Of a DNA stretch of 64,000 nucleotides, positions 8,051 to 17,000 are shown piece by piece. This DNA is from Phototrophicus methaneseepsis (GTDB taxonomy: Bacteria; Chloroflexota; Anaerolineae; Aggregatilineales; Phototrophicaceae), in assembly GCF_015500095.1 (NCBI RefSeq), contig NZ_CP062983.1, positions 4,588,001 through 4,652,000 of the forward strand, in the 5' to 3' direction. A program made the position numbers and the translations under genes. Positions within the stretch are counted from its first letter, which is position 1. Every line of letters begins with the position of its first letter. The notes under the pieces were generated by a model. The model was given only the letters and a program-made list of their open reading frames with translations. It was not told where the DNA came from and searched no databases.

Positions 8051-9064
8051 ATGTATGATATCCCCACTGCCGCCGAATGGGACGCCTTCGTCACACAGCA
8101 CCCACGCGGACATCTATTGCAACTCAGTGCCTGGGGCGATCTCAAATCAGCTTACGGTTGGGATGCCGGGCGTATCGCCCTGCGCGATGAGGGTCACATT
8201 ATCGCCGGGGCACAAATTCTATTTCGCAAATTGCCCCTGCGTTTGGGGACGATGGCCTATATTCCTTTTGGGGGCTATGTCACGGCAAGTTCGCAGTGGC
8301 CGGCCTTATGGCACGCCATTGATGCGTATTGCCAGGAACAAGGTGCCGCTTTCTTAAAATGGGAGCCAGGGCTTTACCTGGACGATGAACGGCCCGATTT
8401 TGCTGTTTTAGGCTTCCGGGGTAGTCCTCAGACAATCCAGCCCCCCAACACGATCTTGCTAGACATCAGCGATAGCGACGATGACATCATGGCACGCATG
8501 AACCAGGGCACGCGACGTAAAATCCGCAAAAGCCTGAAAAATGACATCCGCTATTATGAAGCTGAGCCGGGGGATGTCACGAAATTCACCAATCTGATGC
8601 ACATTACGGGCGAGCGCAATGAATTCGGCGTACATGAGCCGGATTACTATGCGATGCAATATGACCTCTTCGCTCCGGAACATGCCGCCCTCATCCTGGC
8701 TGAGCACGAAGGACAAACACTCGCCGGGGTATTCGTGTTCGCGGTGGGCGATACAGCCCAATATATTTCCGGCGCATCCTCCAACATCGACCGCAACCTG
8801 ATGGCAAGCTATGGGGTTCAGTGGAAGGCGATTGAGTGGGCGAAGGTCCGTGGCTGCCGCTATTATGACATGTGGGGCATCCCTGATGAGCCAGAAGCCA
8901 CACTAGAAGCCCAATTCCAGGATCGCAGCGATGGTTTGTGGGGCGTCTATGGCTTTAAACGTGGATGGGGCGGCCAAGTCATCCGTTCCGCCGGGGCCTG
9001 GGATATGGTATATAATGCCCTCATCTACCGAGCTTACCTGGCAGCTATCATGCTGCGAGGCTAA
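8051..9064 (+). CDS. FemA/FemB-type peptidoglycan bridge aminoacyltransferase, copy 1
   Basis: Encodes 337 residues from the ATG at 8051. The family transfers amino acids from aminoacyl-tRNA to the peptidoglycan precursor to build interpeptide bridges, acting at the cytoplasmic face of the membrane. The two-lobed GNAT-like fold is supported by HLLQLSAWGDLKSAYGWDAG near the N-terminus, MNQGTRRKIRKSLKNDI mid-protein (the basic segment typical of FemX), and ASSNIDRNLMASYGVQWKAI, YYDMWGIPDEPE and GLWGVYGFKRGWGG near the C-terminus. The start was chosen because AGGGA lies 7 nt upstream and the length then matches the paralogue next door. An in-frame GTG at 7862 and ATGs at 8021 and 8033 are alternatives. 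The amino acid donated cannot be read from the sequence. Confidence 0.88.
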   Translation: MYDIPTAAEWDAFVTQHPRGHLLQLSAWGDLKSAYGWDAGRIALRDEGHIIAGAQILFRKLPLRLGTMAYIPFGGYVTASSQWPALWHAIDAYCQEQGAAFLKWEPGLYLDDERPDFAVLGFRGSPQTIQPPNTILLDISDSDDDIMARMNQGTRRKIRKSLKNDIRYYEAEPGDVTKFTNLMHITGERNEFGVHEPDYYAMQYDLFAPEHAALILAEHEGQTLAGVFVFAVGDTAQYISGASSNIDRNLMASYGVQWKAIEWAKVRGCRYYDMWGIPDEPEATLEAQFQDRSDGLWGVYGFKRGWGGQVIRSAGAWDMVYNALIYRAYLAAIMLRG

Positions 9065-9138
9065 AAAAACAAATTAGATAATCAAAGCGATTTGTTGCCA
9101 AAAACGACTCACGCTACCATGCCTTAGGAGCAAATCCC

Positions 9139-10185
9139 ATTACTCTGGAAGCTTATATCATCAAAGATCGTGACGAGTGGAACGACCACTTGCGTGCTAT
9201 GCCCTATTCGCACATCCTGCAAACATGGGAATGGGGCGAATTTAAACACGCCACCGTAAACTGGAAGCCGTTCCGATGGGCCTTCAAACGGAATGAGGAA
9301 TTAGTCGCCATGGCCAGCGTCGGCCAGCGCCGTGTAGGTGCACTCAACGTGCTCTATGCCCCCAAAGGCCCCGTACTCGCCTACGATGATATCCAGCTCG
9401 CGCAGGAGATCATCGGCTGGTTAGAGAAGTGGGCCCGCCGCAAGCGCGCTATCTGGGTCAAAATCGACCCTGATGTACCGCTCGCTACGGGCGTTCCTGG
9501 CGAAGAAGACGATACCCCCTCCACCCTCGGTCAAACATTCAAAGATCTGATTGTCAAACGTCGCTGGCAGTTCAGTAAAGAACAGGTGCAGTTCCGCAAC
9601 ACGATTGTCATCGACTTAAACCAGAGCGAAGAAGACTTGTTCGCCAGTATGAGCCAGAACACCCGTCGCAAAGTGCGCCAGGCTGAAAAGAAAGGCGTAA
9701 CGATCCGCACAGCAGGTATCGATGACCTGCCAATACTCTACGATCTTTACGCCAACACGGGCGAACGTGATGATTTCATCATCCGGCCCTATAACTATTA
9801 CGCCACACTCTGGCGGGACTTCATGGAAGCTGGCTTGGCCCATGCTTTCATCGCAGAGTATGAGCATAAGCCTATTGCACACGTCATTCTGTTTCACTTT
9901 GGCAGCAAATGCTGGTATTTCTATGGAGCCTCTTCTAATGAAGAGCGCCAGCGTATGCCGAATTACGCTCTACAATGGAAAGCGATCCAATGGGCCAAAG
10001 CCCAGGGCTACGCCGCTTATGATATGTGGGGTGCGCCAGATGAATTCGACGAGAGCGACGGCATGTGGGGCGTCTATGAATTCAAACGAGGCTTTAGAGG
10101 CACAGTTGTACGCCATATTGGCGCATGGGATTACAGTCCCTTCCGTCCACTATACGCCCTCTATAACCGGACGCGCAGTCGTTAG
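9139..10185 (+). CDS. FemA/FemB-type peptidoglycan bridge aminoacyltransferase, copy 2 (apparent AUU start)
   Basis: Encodes about 348 residues. It parallels copy 1 block by block: SHILQTWEWGEFKHATVNW, MSQNTRRKVRQAEKKGV, GASSNEERQRMPNYALQWKA, YDMWGAPDEFDESDGMWGVY, FKRGFRG. The first ATG or TTG in frame (TTG 9190) would cut away DRDEWNDHLRA, which aligns with TAAEWDAFVTQ of copy 1. The frame is open upstream to 9082 but has no ATG, GTG or TTG there. AGGAG at 9126-9130 sits 8 nt before an ATT codon at 9139, so AUU initiation is the best fit, with CTG at 9145 second. It follows copy 1 by 74 nt on the same strand and is probably co-transcribed. Use of a near-cognate start implies weak or regulated initiation. 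Confidence 0.85.
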   Translation: MTLEAYIIKDRDEWNDHLRAMPYSHILQTWEWGEFKHATVNWKPFRWAFKRNEELVAMASVGQRRVGALNVLYAPKGPVLAYDDIQLAQEIIGWLEKWARRKRAIWVKIDPDVPLATGVPGEEDDTPSTLGQTFKDLIVKRRWQFSKEQVQFRNTIVIDLNQSEEDLFASMSQNTRRKVRQAEKKGVTIRTAGIDDLPILYDLYANTGERDDFIIRPYNYYATLWRDFMEAGLAHAFIAEYEHKPIAHVILFHFGSKCWYFYGASSNEERQRMPNYALQWKAIQWAKAQGYAAYDMWGAPDEFDESDGMWGVYEFKRGFRGTVVRHIGAWDYSPFRPLYALYNRTRSR

Positions 10186-10279
10186 CCCTGGCTCACCAGC
10201 CATTGAGCATATGCGACTATAGTCATCATCATGCGTAATGTGAACTAAAAGCAGATAGACGTGGCTGAGGGAGCGAAAT

Positions 10280-11194
10280 ATGTACGAGATGCGTTATATA
10301 GAGACCAATAATGTGATGCTGCATGTGGTCCTCGCAGGGCCGGAAGATGGCGAGCCCGTTTTCTTGCTCCATGGCTTCCCAGAATTCTGGTATGGGTGGC
10401 GGCAGCAAATTGATTTCTTAGCTCAAGAAGGCTACCGCGTCATCGTGCCGGACCAACGAGGCTACAACCTGAGCGACAAGCCCAAAGGCATCAGCGCGTA
10501 TAACATCACCAAGCTAGCAACTGACATTGATCAACTGGCAGAAACACTTGGCTATGAGAAAATCAACCTCGTCGGCCATGATTGGGGAGCCGCCGTCTCC
10601 TGGTGGTTAGCGACGATCTACCCGCAGCGCCTCAAAAAGCTGGTTATCTTAAACGTCCCCTATCCGAGCATCCTGCGCGATCATCTCATGAGCGGCAAAT
10701 GGGAGCAGCTCCTCAAGAGCTGGTATATCTTTGCTTTCCAGCTCCCCCTAGTGCCAGAAGCCATGGCAAGCATCGCCGATTATGAAGCCTTCGCCAATAT
10801 CCTGCGTTCAACCAGTAAAGAAGGCTCTTTTACAGAGGAAGACATCGCACGCTATAAGCGAGCCTGGGCACAACCCGGCGCGCTCACAGGTATGCTGAAT
10901 TGGTACCGGGCCATGATACGCCAGAATGCGGACCGCGTCCCGGCAGCACTGGCAGGCGAACAACCCAGGAATAAATCCAAGCGCATTACAACGCCAACGC
11001 TCATGCTCTGGGGAGAGAAAGACGTCGCCCTGACAAAAGACCTGGCGCAGCCGAGTATTGATCTGTGCGAAAATGGCGAACTGATTTTCTTCCCCAATGC
11101 CACGCACTGGGTACAGCACGACGAAGCCGAGGCCGTGAATCGGCATATCCTCAATTTCATCCAAGAAGCTGAGCCAGCCGCAGCCGATGCTTAA
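10280..11194 (+). CDS. Alpha/beta hydrolase, epoxide-hydrolase-like
   Basis: Encodes 304 residues. The oxyanion motif HGFPEFWYGWR is at 31-41. The nucleophile elbow is GHDWG with Asp101, so the nucleophile is an aspartate as in soluble epoxide hydrolases and haloalkane dehalogenases, not a serine. The acid is probably Asp248 (WGEKDVAL) and the base His276 (NATHWVQHD). Tyr209 in NWYRA and a cap tyrosine (Tyr149 in SWYIF) fit the two lid tyrosines that activate an epoxide, which favours epoxide hydrolase over dehalogenase. The likely reaction is epoxide to vicinal diol, in the cytosol, since there is no signal peptide. AGGGAG lies 6 nt before the ATG. A bidirectional terminator follows. Confidence 0.88.
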   Translation: MYEMRYIETNNVMLHVVLAGPEDGEPVFLLHGFPEFWYGWRQQIDFLAQEGYRVIVPDQRGYNLSDKPKGISAYNITKLATDIDQLAETLGYEKINLVGHDWGAAVSWWLATIYPQRLKKLVILNVPYPSILRDHLMSGKWEQLLKSWYIFAFQLPLVPEAMASIADYEAFANILRSTSKEGSFTEEDIARYKRAWAQPGALTGMLNWYRAMIRQNADRVPAALAGEQPRNKSKRITTPTLMLWGEKDVALTKDLAQPSIDLCENGELIFFPNATHWVQHDEAEAVNRHILNFIQEAEPAAADA

Positions 11195-11215
11195 GTAGCC
11201 AATACCACATATAAC

Positions 11216-11249
11216 AAAAAAGGGCGCTGATTGAGCGCCCTCATTATTT
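11216..11249. terminator. Bidirectional intrinsic terminator
   Basis: Stem GGGCGCT/AGCGCCC (11222-11228 with 11234-11240) and a 5-nt loop, preceded by an A run and followed by T-rich sequence. It sits between convergent genes. Confidence 0.8.
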
Positions 11250-11291
11250 TAGCTTGCTGGCTTTAATTGGCTGGTTTTAGCTTGCTGGCTT
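11247..11291. repeat. 17-bp direct repeat at the end of the zinc-ribbon gene
   Basis: TTTTAGCTTGCTGGCTT occurs at 11247-11263 and again at 11275-11291, a 28-bp period. The second copy contains the stop codon and last codons (KPAS-stop) of the minus-strand gene, and the first is an untranslated copy of that gene end. It looks like a small local duplication. Confidence 0.75.
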
Positions 11292-12353
11292 CAGAGAGCC
11301 ACAATCAGCAGCGCTTTCGTCCATAGCGCGCACCTGTACCGTAAATCGGTCGCCTTCTTCCGCAGCCTGCCAATCATTGATGCCAAAGTCACAACGATAG
11401 GTCTGGTCGCCATCATCCAGCTTAAACGTAATCCAATACGTGCTTTTACGGTCTTCTCGCTGGCAGCCAATGCGCTGTTGATTGGCACAGTTCAAGCTGA
11501 CCTGTGGCCAGAATGTATTCAGATCCAGCCCACTGGTGGTATAGGTATCATCAAGCGTGTAGCGCTCACCGGACCACTGGCACCAATCGTCATAAACAGG
11601 CTCACTACGATAGTTCGTATGGCAAACCTCACGCTCGCTAAAAGTCCCGTCGCCGTTATCACTGCGGACGACGTTACATGTCTGTCCATCCGGTACCTGG
11701 CGCGTCCCACGTTGACGTTCTACGCAGGTTCCTGGCACCATCGACACGTTATAGCCAGATGGCCGAGAATCTCGCCAACTACTTTCGCTAAAGTTGACGT
11801 ATTCCTCCACCGTGATAGTATGTTCCCATCCATGGCCCGTCACGACAACTGTGCGTTCTTCCGTCCGTAAGAAGAAAAGAGCCGCCGCCCCCAACAGCAC
11901 AATCGCCACCACCACAAAAGCGATGACGCGCATATTCAGGCCAGATGCGGCTGCCCCGGCATTTTTAGGTTTGACCCCAGCGCGCACCATCTCCGCGTCG
12001 AAGGATTCCTTCACCACATCGCGCGAGCCGCTGCTCTCAAACGATTCATACAAACCACGGGTTTGTTCCGCAAGCGTTTGGGCTTTAACGCCTTCCTCTA
12101 AAGAAGCACCACAGTTCTGGCAGAATTTGCTATCAGCGCCATTGAGCGTACCGCAAACGCTGCACGTCACATCCACACCAACAAAATGATGATCTTCAAC
12201 AGCAACTTTGTCTTCATCAGATGGATAGTAGCGTGACTTCGGGTCCTGCGCTGCGCCACAGTTCGGGCAAAAACGATGCGTTTTGCCAAGCAGCTTTTTA
12301 GTGCCGCAGTACTGGCAATCCCACAACATCTCGTAGGTTTTTTCGTTGCTCAT
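11277..12353 (-). CDS. Membrane-anchored double zinc-ribbon protein
   Basis: Encodes 358 residues. The N-terminus has two treble-clef zinc ribbons: CQYCGTKKLLGKTHRFCPNC at residues ~13-32 and CSVCGTLNGADSKFCQNC at ~64-81, four cysteines each. A charged linker is followed by one membrane helix near residues 143-165 (VIAFVVVAIVLLGAAALFFL). The remaining ~190 residues lie outside the membrane if the ribbons are cytosolic. That part holds at least six cysteines (CVERQRG, QTCNVV, VCHTNY, WCQWSG, NCANQQRIGC, RCDFG) and a repeated aromatic pattern, suggesting a disulfide-bonded beta domain of unknown function. Cytosolic ribbons plus an outer domain suggest sensing or scaffolding, but no specific role can be assigned. 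Confidence 0.75.
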   Translation of the reverse strand: MSNEKTYEMLWDCQYCGTKKLLGKTHRFCPNCGAAQDPKSRYYPSDEDKVAVEDHHFVGVDVTCSVCGTLNGADSKFCQNCGASLEEGVKAQTLAEQTRGLYESFESSGSRDVVKESFDAEMVRAGVKPKNAGAAASGLNMRVIAFVVVAIVLLGAAALFFLRTEERTVVVTGHGWEHTITVEEYVNFSESSWRDSRPSGYNVSMVPGTCVERQRGTRQVPDGQTCNVVRSDNGDGTFSEREVCHTNYRSEPVYDDWCQWSGERYTLDDTYTTSGLDLNTFWPQVSLNCANQQRIGCQREDRKSTYWITFKLDDGDQTYRCDFGINDWQAAEEGDRFTVQVRAMDESAADCGSLKPAS

Positions 12354-12502
12354 AAGTCTCTATGACTGTCTCAAAATTGGATCATTCTACTTTACAGTTT
12401 ACCATGATGCGGCTCCCGCGACCCATAAACAGCCGTAGATTTCCCATAAAAATAGTCTAGTCCCCTATGCTCAAGATTACACGACCCCAACACCCATAAG
12501 AG

Positions 12503-13021
12503 CTACAGGCCACGGTCTTCATCACTCGTGAGCAAACATGCGAGGATTTGCTCCGTTAACGATGACCGCCCTGTCAAATGGCTGCCGTCTTCTTCCCCAC
12601 AAAGCTTGAACCCATGTTTGTCATACAAGTGACGTGCAGCCGTTAAACCCTCAAACGTCGTCAGATAAACCCGATGGAATTGCTTTTCTCGGCAAAAATC
12701 CATAGCAGCATTCATCAATCGATTCCCTAAACCCAGGCCTTGATATGCCGGGTCTATAATGAACCAACGTATTCTAGCGCCCTCAACTTCAGCCTCAAGG
12801 CCATCAACGAAGATACTGCCGACAACCGCACCATCGACGTGCGCAAACCATGCGCCATCACGTGTAGGGTCCAGGCGGCCTAAAAATGCGGCCATCTCCG
12901 TGGCAACTTTAGCTTCAAAATAAAGCCCCAAATCCCAATGCTGTGCATAGTAAGCCCCATGCAGTTCGATGATCCGCCCAAGTGATCCCGGTGTATAACC
13001 CACCAATTCAATCGTGCGCAT
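12503..13021 (-). CDS. GNAT-family N-acetyltransferase
   Basis: Encodes 172 residues from the ATG at 13021; a GTG at 13051 would add ten residues. The acetyl-CoA binding motif A is IDPAYQGLGLGNRLMNAAMD (the Q-G-x-G-x-G/A type) and motif B is ARHLYDKHGFKLCGEE. The N-terminal block HGAYYAQHWDLGLYFEAKVA resembles the GNAT domains often fused to MarR regulators. The substrate is unknown. It is transcribed away from the adjacent XRE-type regulator, which may control it; that pairing is inferred only from position. Confidence 0.85.
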   Translation of the reverse strand: MRTIELVGYTPGSLGRIIELHGAYYAQHWDLGLYFEAKVATEMAAFLGRLDPTRDGAWFAHVDGAVVGSIFVDGLEAEVEGARIRWFIIDPAYQGLGLGNRLMNAAMDFCREKQFHRVYLTTFEGLTAARHLYDKHGFKLCGEEDGSHLTGRSSLTEQILACLLTSDEDRGL

Positions 13022-13145
13022 AAGGCATCGATCCCTTTCATTGACTTTCACTGAATACAGGCAAGTGGATTCCTAACTATGGTATTCTAGCGATGGAAAT
13101 CGGAGATGTCTTAGGCTCTTCGGTCTAATTGAATGGTCAGGTCGC

Positions 13146-13928
13146 ATGGCTATGAAACAGTCGCAAACCCCCGGTGGCAAGAGATTAAGATCACTCCGCC
13201 ATTTTTACAACAAAACACAGCTCGACATCGAGCTTGAGGCTGGTTTAGGGATAGGCTATCTTCAGAGGCTTGAACTCGGTCGCGTGAAGCAACCCGAACG
13301 CGAGACGATTGAGCGCATCCTCACGGCACTCAATGCGCACTACATCGAGCGAAGAGACCTGCTAGAGTTATTTGGCTATGTGGTGGATATGCCGCTGCCG
13401 GATGATGAAGCCATTCAATGGGCCATTTCAGTCTGCCATGATGAGCTGACTAGCGTTCAATTCCCGGCTTATTTGCTGGATTGTGGTCATCGTCTGCTCT
13501 ATTGGAACACCCAGACGTCTCGCCTGTTCGACACGTCGGTAGCTGATCATGTATCCATGCTGAAGTTGGTCTTCGATGCCAGTTACCATTGGATGCCTAA
13601 GATTAAAAACGAGGCTGAGTTCTTACCGGCCCAAATCCGGGCGCTTCGTTATGAGATGCAGCACTTCCACAATGAAGACTGGTACGAGGCCTTGATTGAC
13701 GACATGCTTTCGTGTCAAACATTCAGGCACTATTGGCAGGCAGAATCCGAGAAGATGATCCAGATACCAGCACGCCCCTTAACACCCCTGGAACTAGAAG
13801 TTGATCAACACATTTTGAGCTTCAGGCTTATTTCAGAGCCATTTGTCCAGGACAATCGCTTCCGGGTGATTTTTTATCTCCCGACAGACGCTCAAACTAT
13901 CCAGCAATGCCTGGATTGGTCCCAATAA
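13146..13928 (+). CDS. XRE-family transcriptional regulator with MmyB-like ligand domain
   Basis: Encodes 260 residues. Residues ~11-65 form a helix-turn-helix of the XRE type (GKRLRSLRHFYNKTQLDIE, then GIGYLQRLELGRVKQPERET). The remainder (VQFPAYLLDCGHRLLYWNTQ, FDASYHWMPKI, YEALIDDMLSCQTFRHYW, FRVIFYLPTDA) resembles the PAS-like MmyB ligand-binding domain found in many actinobacterial and Chloroflexi regulators, which may bind a fatty acid or similar small molecule. ATG codons lie at 13146 and 13152. It is divergent from the GNAT gene, with 124 bp between the starts. Confidence 0.8.
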   Translation: MAMKQSQTPGGKRLRSLRHFYNKTQLDIELEAGLGIGYLQRLELGRVKQPERETIERILTALNAHYIERRDLLELFGYVVDMPLPDDEAIQWAISVCHDELTSVQFPAYLLDCGHRLLYWNTQTSRLFDTSVADHVSMLKLVFDASYHWMPKIKNEAEFLPAQIRALRYEMQHFHNEDWYEALIDDMLSCQTFRHYWQAESEKMIQIPARPLTPLELEVDQHILSFRLISEPFVQDNRFRVIFYLPTDAQTIQQCLDWSQ

Positions 13929-13952
13929 AATGCTAAGATACAGGCTCAGACA

Positions 13953-13986
13953 TAAAAAAGGCGCACCCTGCGGTGCGCCTTTTTTA
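13953..13986. terminator. Bidirectional intrinsic terminator
   Basis: Stem AGGCGCACC/GGTGCGCCT (13959-13967 with 13972-13980), a 4-nt loop, an A run before it and a T run after it. It serves the regulator gene (plus) and the large secreted protein gene (minus). Confidence 0.9.
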
Positions 13987-14008
13987 TTGGATAGGCCAAA
14001 TATCAGGA

Positions 14009-17000
14009 CTATTCGTCAGCAGGTAGGATTGTGAAGGTAGAGCCAGCACTGCGCCCATACACTTCAGGGAAGTAAACTTCCTGCCCTGTCGCCGGGATGA
14101 CGTTATAGACGCCTTCCAGGCCAGCGCGCATGGTATACACGTATTCGTATGTGCCGGCTGGCAAATAAGTCGCGTGCAATACCACTTTCTCATCCATGAA
14201 TTCCGTACTGCTGAACCACCACCAACCCCAGCCACGGCTCAATGGGTCCTCACTATCCAACGTTGGACGTGTACCCACCTGCTGCGACGTGCTCAAGCCA
14301 GGGTCGACAGCTTCAGCACCTGCGGGCAGCGGATCTTCTACGACGACATAGTGCCGGCTGTTCGGCAGGATGATCGTCAAGCGAACCTGTACCAGATCCC
14401 CTACGTGGGCTTCTGTGATTGGCGTCTGGTCAGGATCATCAAGCAGCGTGTAGCGGCGTTCCAGGATGATGCCGCGTTCCAGCGGTTCGACATCTGGCAC
14501 AGGCAAGAAGGCCCGCAGATGCGCCGTATAGTAGAGAGCGCCTTCGCCCTCGCTGCGCGTAAAGCTAAGCTGATTCGCCTGATCAGCAAAGAGATCCGCT
14601 ACTTCAATGACGAGCGTTTCATCTTCGCTCACATTATCCGGCGTCACGTCCGTTTGCAGCATCTCATCGCCATTGACGCTGACGCTGTAGGTATAATCCG
14701 GCTGCAACTCGCCGCTGAGCGTCATAAATTCACTGAGCGTCATCAGTACCCAGGCTGTCTCCTGGCGTGTTTCCCAACGATCTGCTTGACGCTGTGTCAT
14801 CAGATAACGAATCGCTCCTGGGATAAGGTCGCTCTCTGGTCTCAGTTTGATAAGTGCGCTAACGATCATTGCCGTTGTACGGGTATCTGTGGACCAGTTG
14901 TAATACGTCCGCTCACCATCATGCCAGCGAATCCCCGTTGCAGTGATTTCAGCCGCGTTGACAAGTTCATTGGCTAAGGCATCCAGGCGCACATCATCAT
15001 CCGGGTTAAAGAGATAGATGTTTTGGGCCAGCAACGCCTGGGCATATAGGCTCAGGAATTGACGATTCTCATACAGATTGACCGTACGGGCAACATCTGG
15101 CGCACCAGAACGAGCTAACGCATACAACAGCATAGACTGGCGATCCATCTGCCAGCGCGACACCTGCGGCCCTACTGGGATCAAGCGCCGCTGCAAGAAG
15201 CTTTGAGCATCGCTAATAACGCTCTCCGATACCGGATAACCAGCGTCACGCGCTTCACTCAGGCCGAGCAGTGCATAAGCTGTGACCATTTCATCGCTGC
15301 GATCATTGAAGTACCACCCCCAGCCACCATCTGATTTTTGCTGAGCCAACAACTGTTGTAAGGACAGGCTCACGACACTATCGAGCGCAGCCTGTAGTTC
15401 ACTGCTTTCGACATCTAGCCCGGCAGCCTGCAAGGTGCGCATCGTCGCAATGTTGGGCAAGAAGCGGCTCACAACAGATTCAATGCTGCGATCATCATCC
15501 TGCACCAATACATAGAGGCTATCGAGTGCGGCAGCAGCCAGGGAATGATCGGTTGTAATCGTGACTTCGCCCTGCGTGGTATCGAAGCGTCGCGGTAGGA
15601 CGATTGATTCAACACGGGTATCCGCCGTACGGAGCACGCCCGCCGTGCCAACAGTCTCCGGCACTTCATAGCGATAGACAGGCAGCGTGCCTTCATCATC
15701 CAGGCTCACGCTGGAGACCGCACCATCGCTATAGTCGCCTGCATCCGCTGTAAAGGCCAGGACAACGCTGTCGACCACCTGGACTTCTACATTCCACACC
15801 ACACGGCGCGTGTCATGGGCAGGTACGGTGACAGTCTGCGAAGCATCTCCTTCGACAGTCAGACCCGTGCTCTGCATGGTCACGACCACGTCCTGATCTT
15901 CATCCGTATTGTTATTGACAACCGCCCCCAGCGTAACGTGATCACCCACGACAAAGAAGCGCGGTGTCGATGGACGAATCAACACAGGCTTGGTGCTGAT
16001 GAGGTCAAAGGTATCCTGCCCGACCAGGGTCAGGCCATCATCACCGCTTGTGATTGCGCGTGCGTCTAAACGCCAGGTTGTCAGGTTATCCGGTAAGCGC
16101 ACATCAAACGAGGCTGTACCATCTTCATCTGTGATAATCGACGGGTTCCAGTACGGCGTATCGATGAATTCACCGCGAATTTCGACAATGCCTTCGACCA
16201 TATCACCACCGCCGCCGCCACCTTTGATGGTATCGAGCGTTTCTTGTGTGAGTTGGTCCGTATTGATCGTCAGCGGCGTGCTCGTCCGAATACTCAGGCT
16301 CTGTTCACCATAGAAGAACGTCAGCAGAGGCCCACTATTCGGTGGCATCAATGACAATGCCGCTAGGTCCGTCACCCCCACGCCGACTTCCGCCTGAACC
16401 GGGTTGCCCTGCCAGTCGGTGACTTCCACAGTGTAATTCACAGTCTGCTGTGGCTGGGCTTCGTCCACATCGCTGGTGATATCGACGGTGAGTTCTTTGC
16501 GGTCAATCTCAACGCTGAACTCGGTATATCCTATTCTGAAGCCAGCAACAGGGTTATTCTCATCGACACCTTTGACGACATAAGCGCTGATGAACGCATT
16601 CGGCGCAAACGTCTCATCAATCGGCAGACGATAGATATAGGAGTTGCTATCCATGGTCACATGCTCAATCGAGAGCAAATCGCCACGTTCAACGGTAATG
16701 ACCGCTTCCGCTTCGCCCTGGAACGGCGAAGTAATCAGAATTTCGGCAACATCGCCTACTTCGTAGTTATCCTGGTCGGCAATCACATCAATGCGATTGC
16801 TGTTCTGCTGGCGCCAGGGGACATAACTGGTATCACTCACCCACATATTTGTCGATGCGCGCACTTCATTGCCCGCCTCATCCAATGTGGTGACAGTGAC
16901 TTTGTAGATACCACCATTCGGGGGCACAAAGCTAAACGTCGCTTCGCCATTTTCATCCGTCGTGACGGTATCCTCTGTGACGGGGATTTCTTCGACTTCA

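Noticed and set aside
14174-14977. Plus-strand open frame inside the macroglobulin gene (267 codons)
   Set aside because: Antisense to coding sequence of an intact large gene, with no recognisable protein features.
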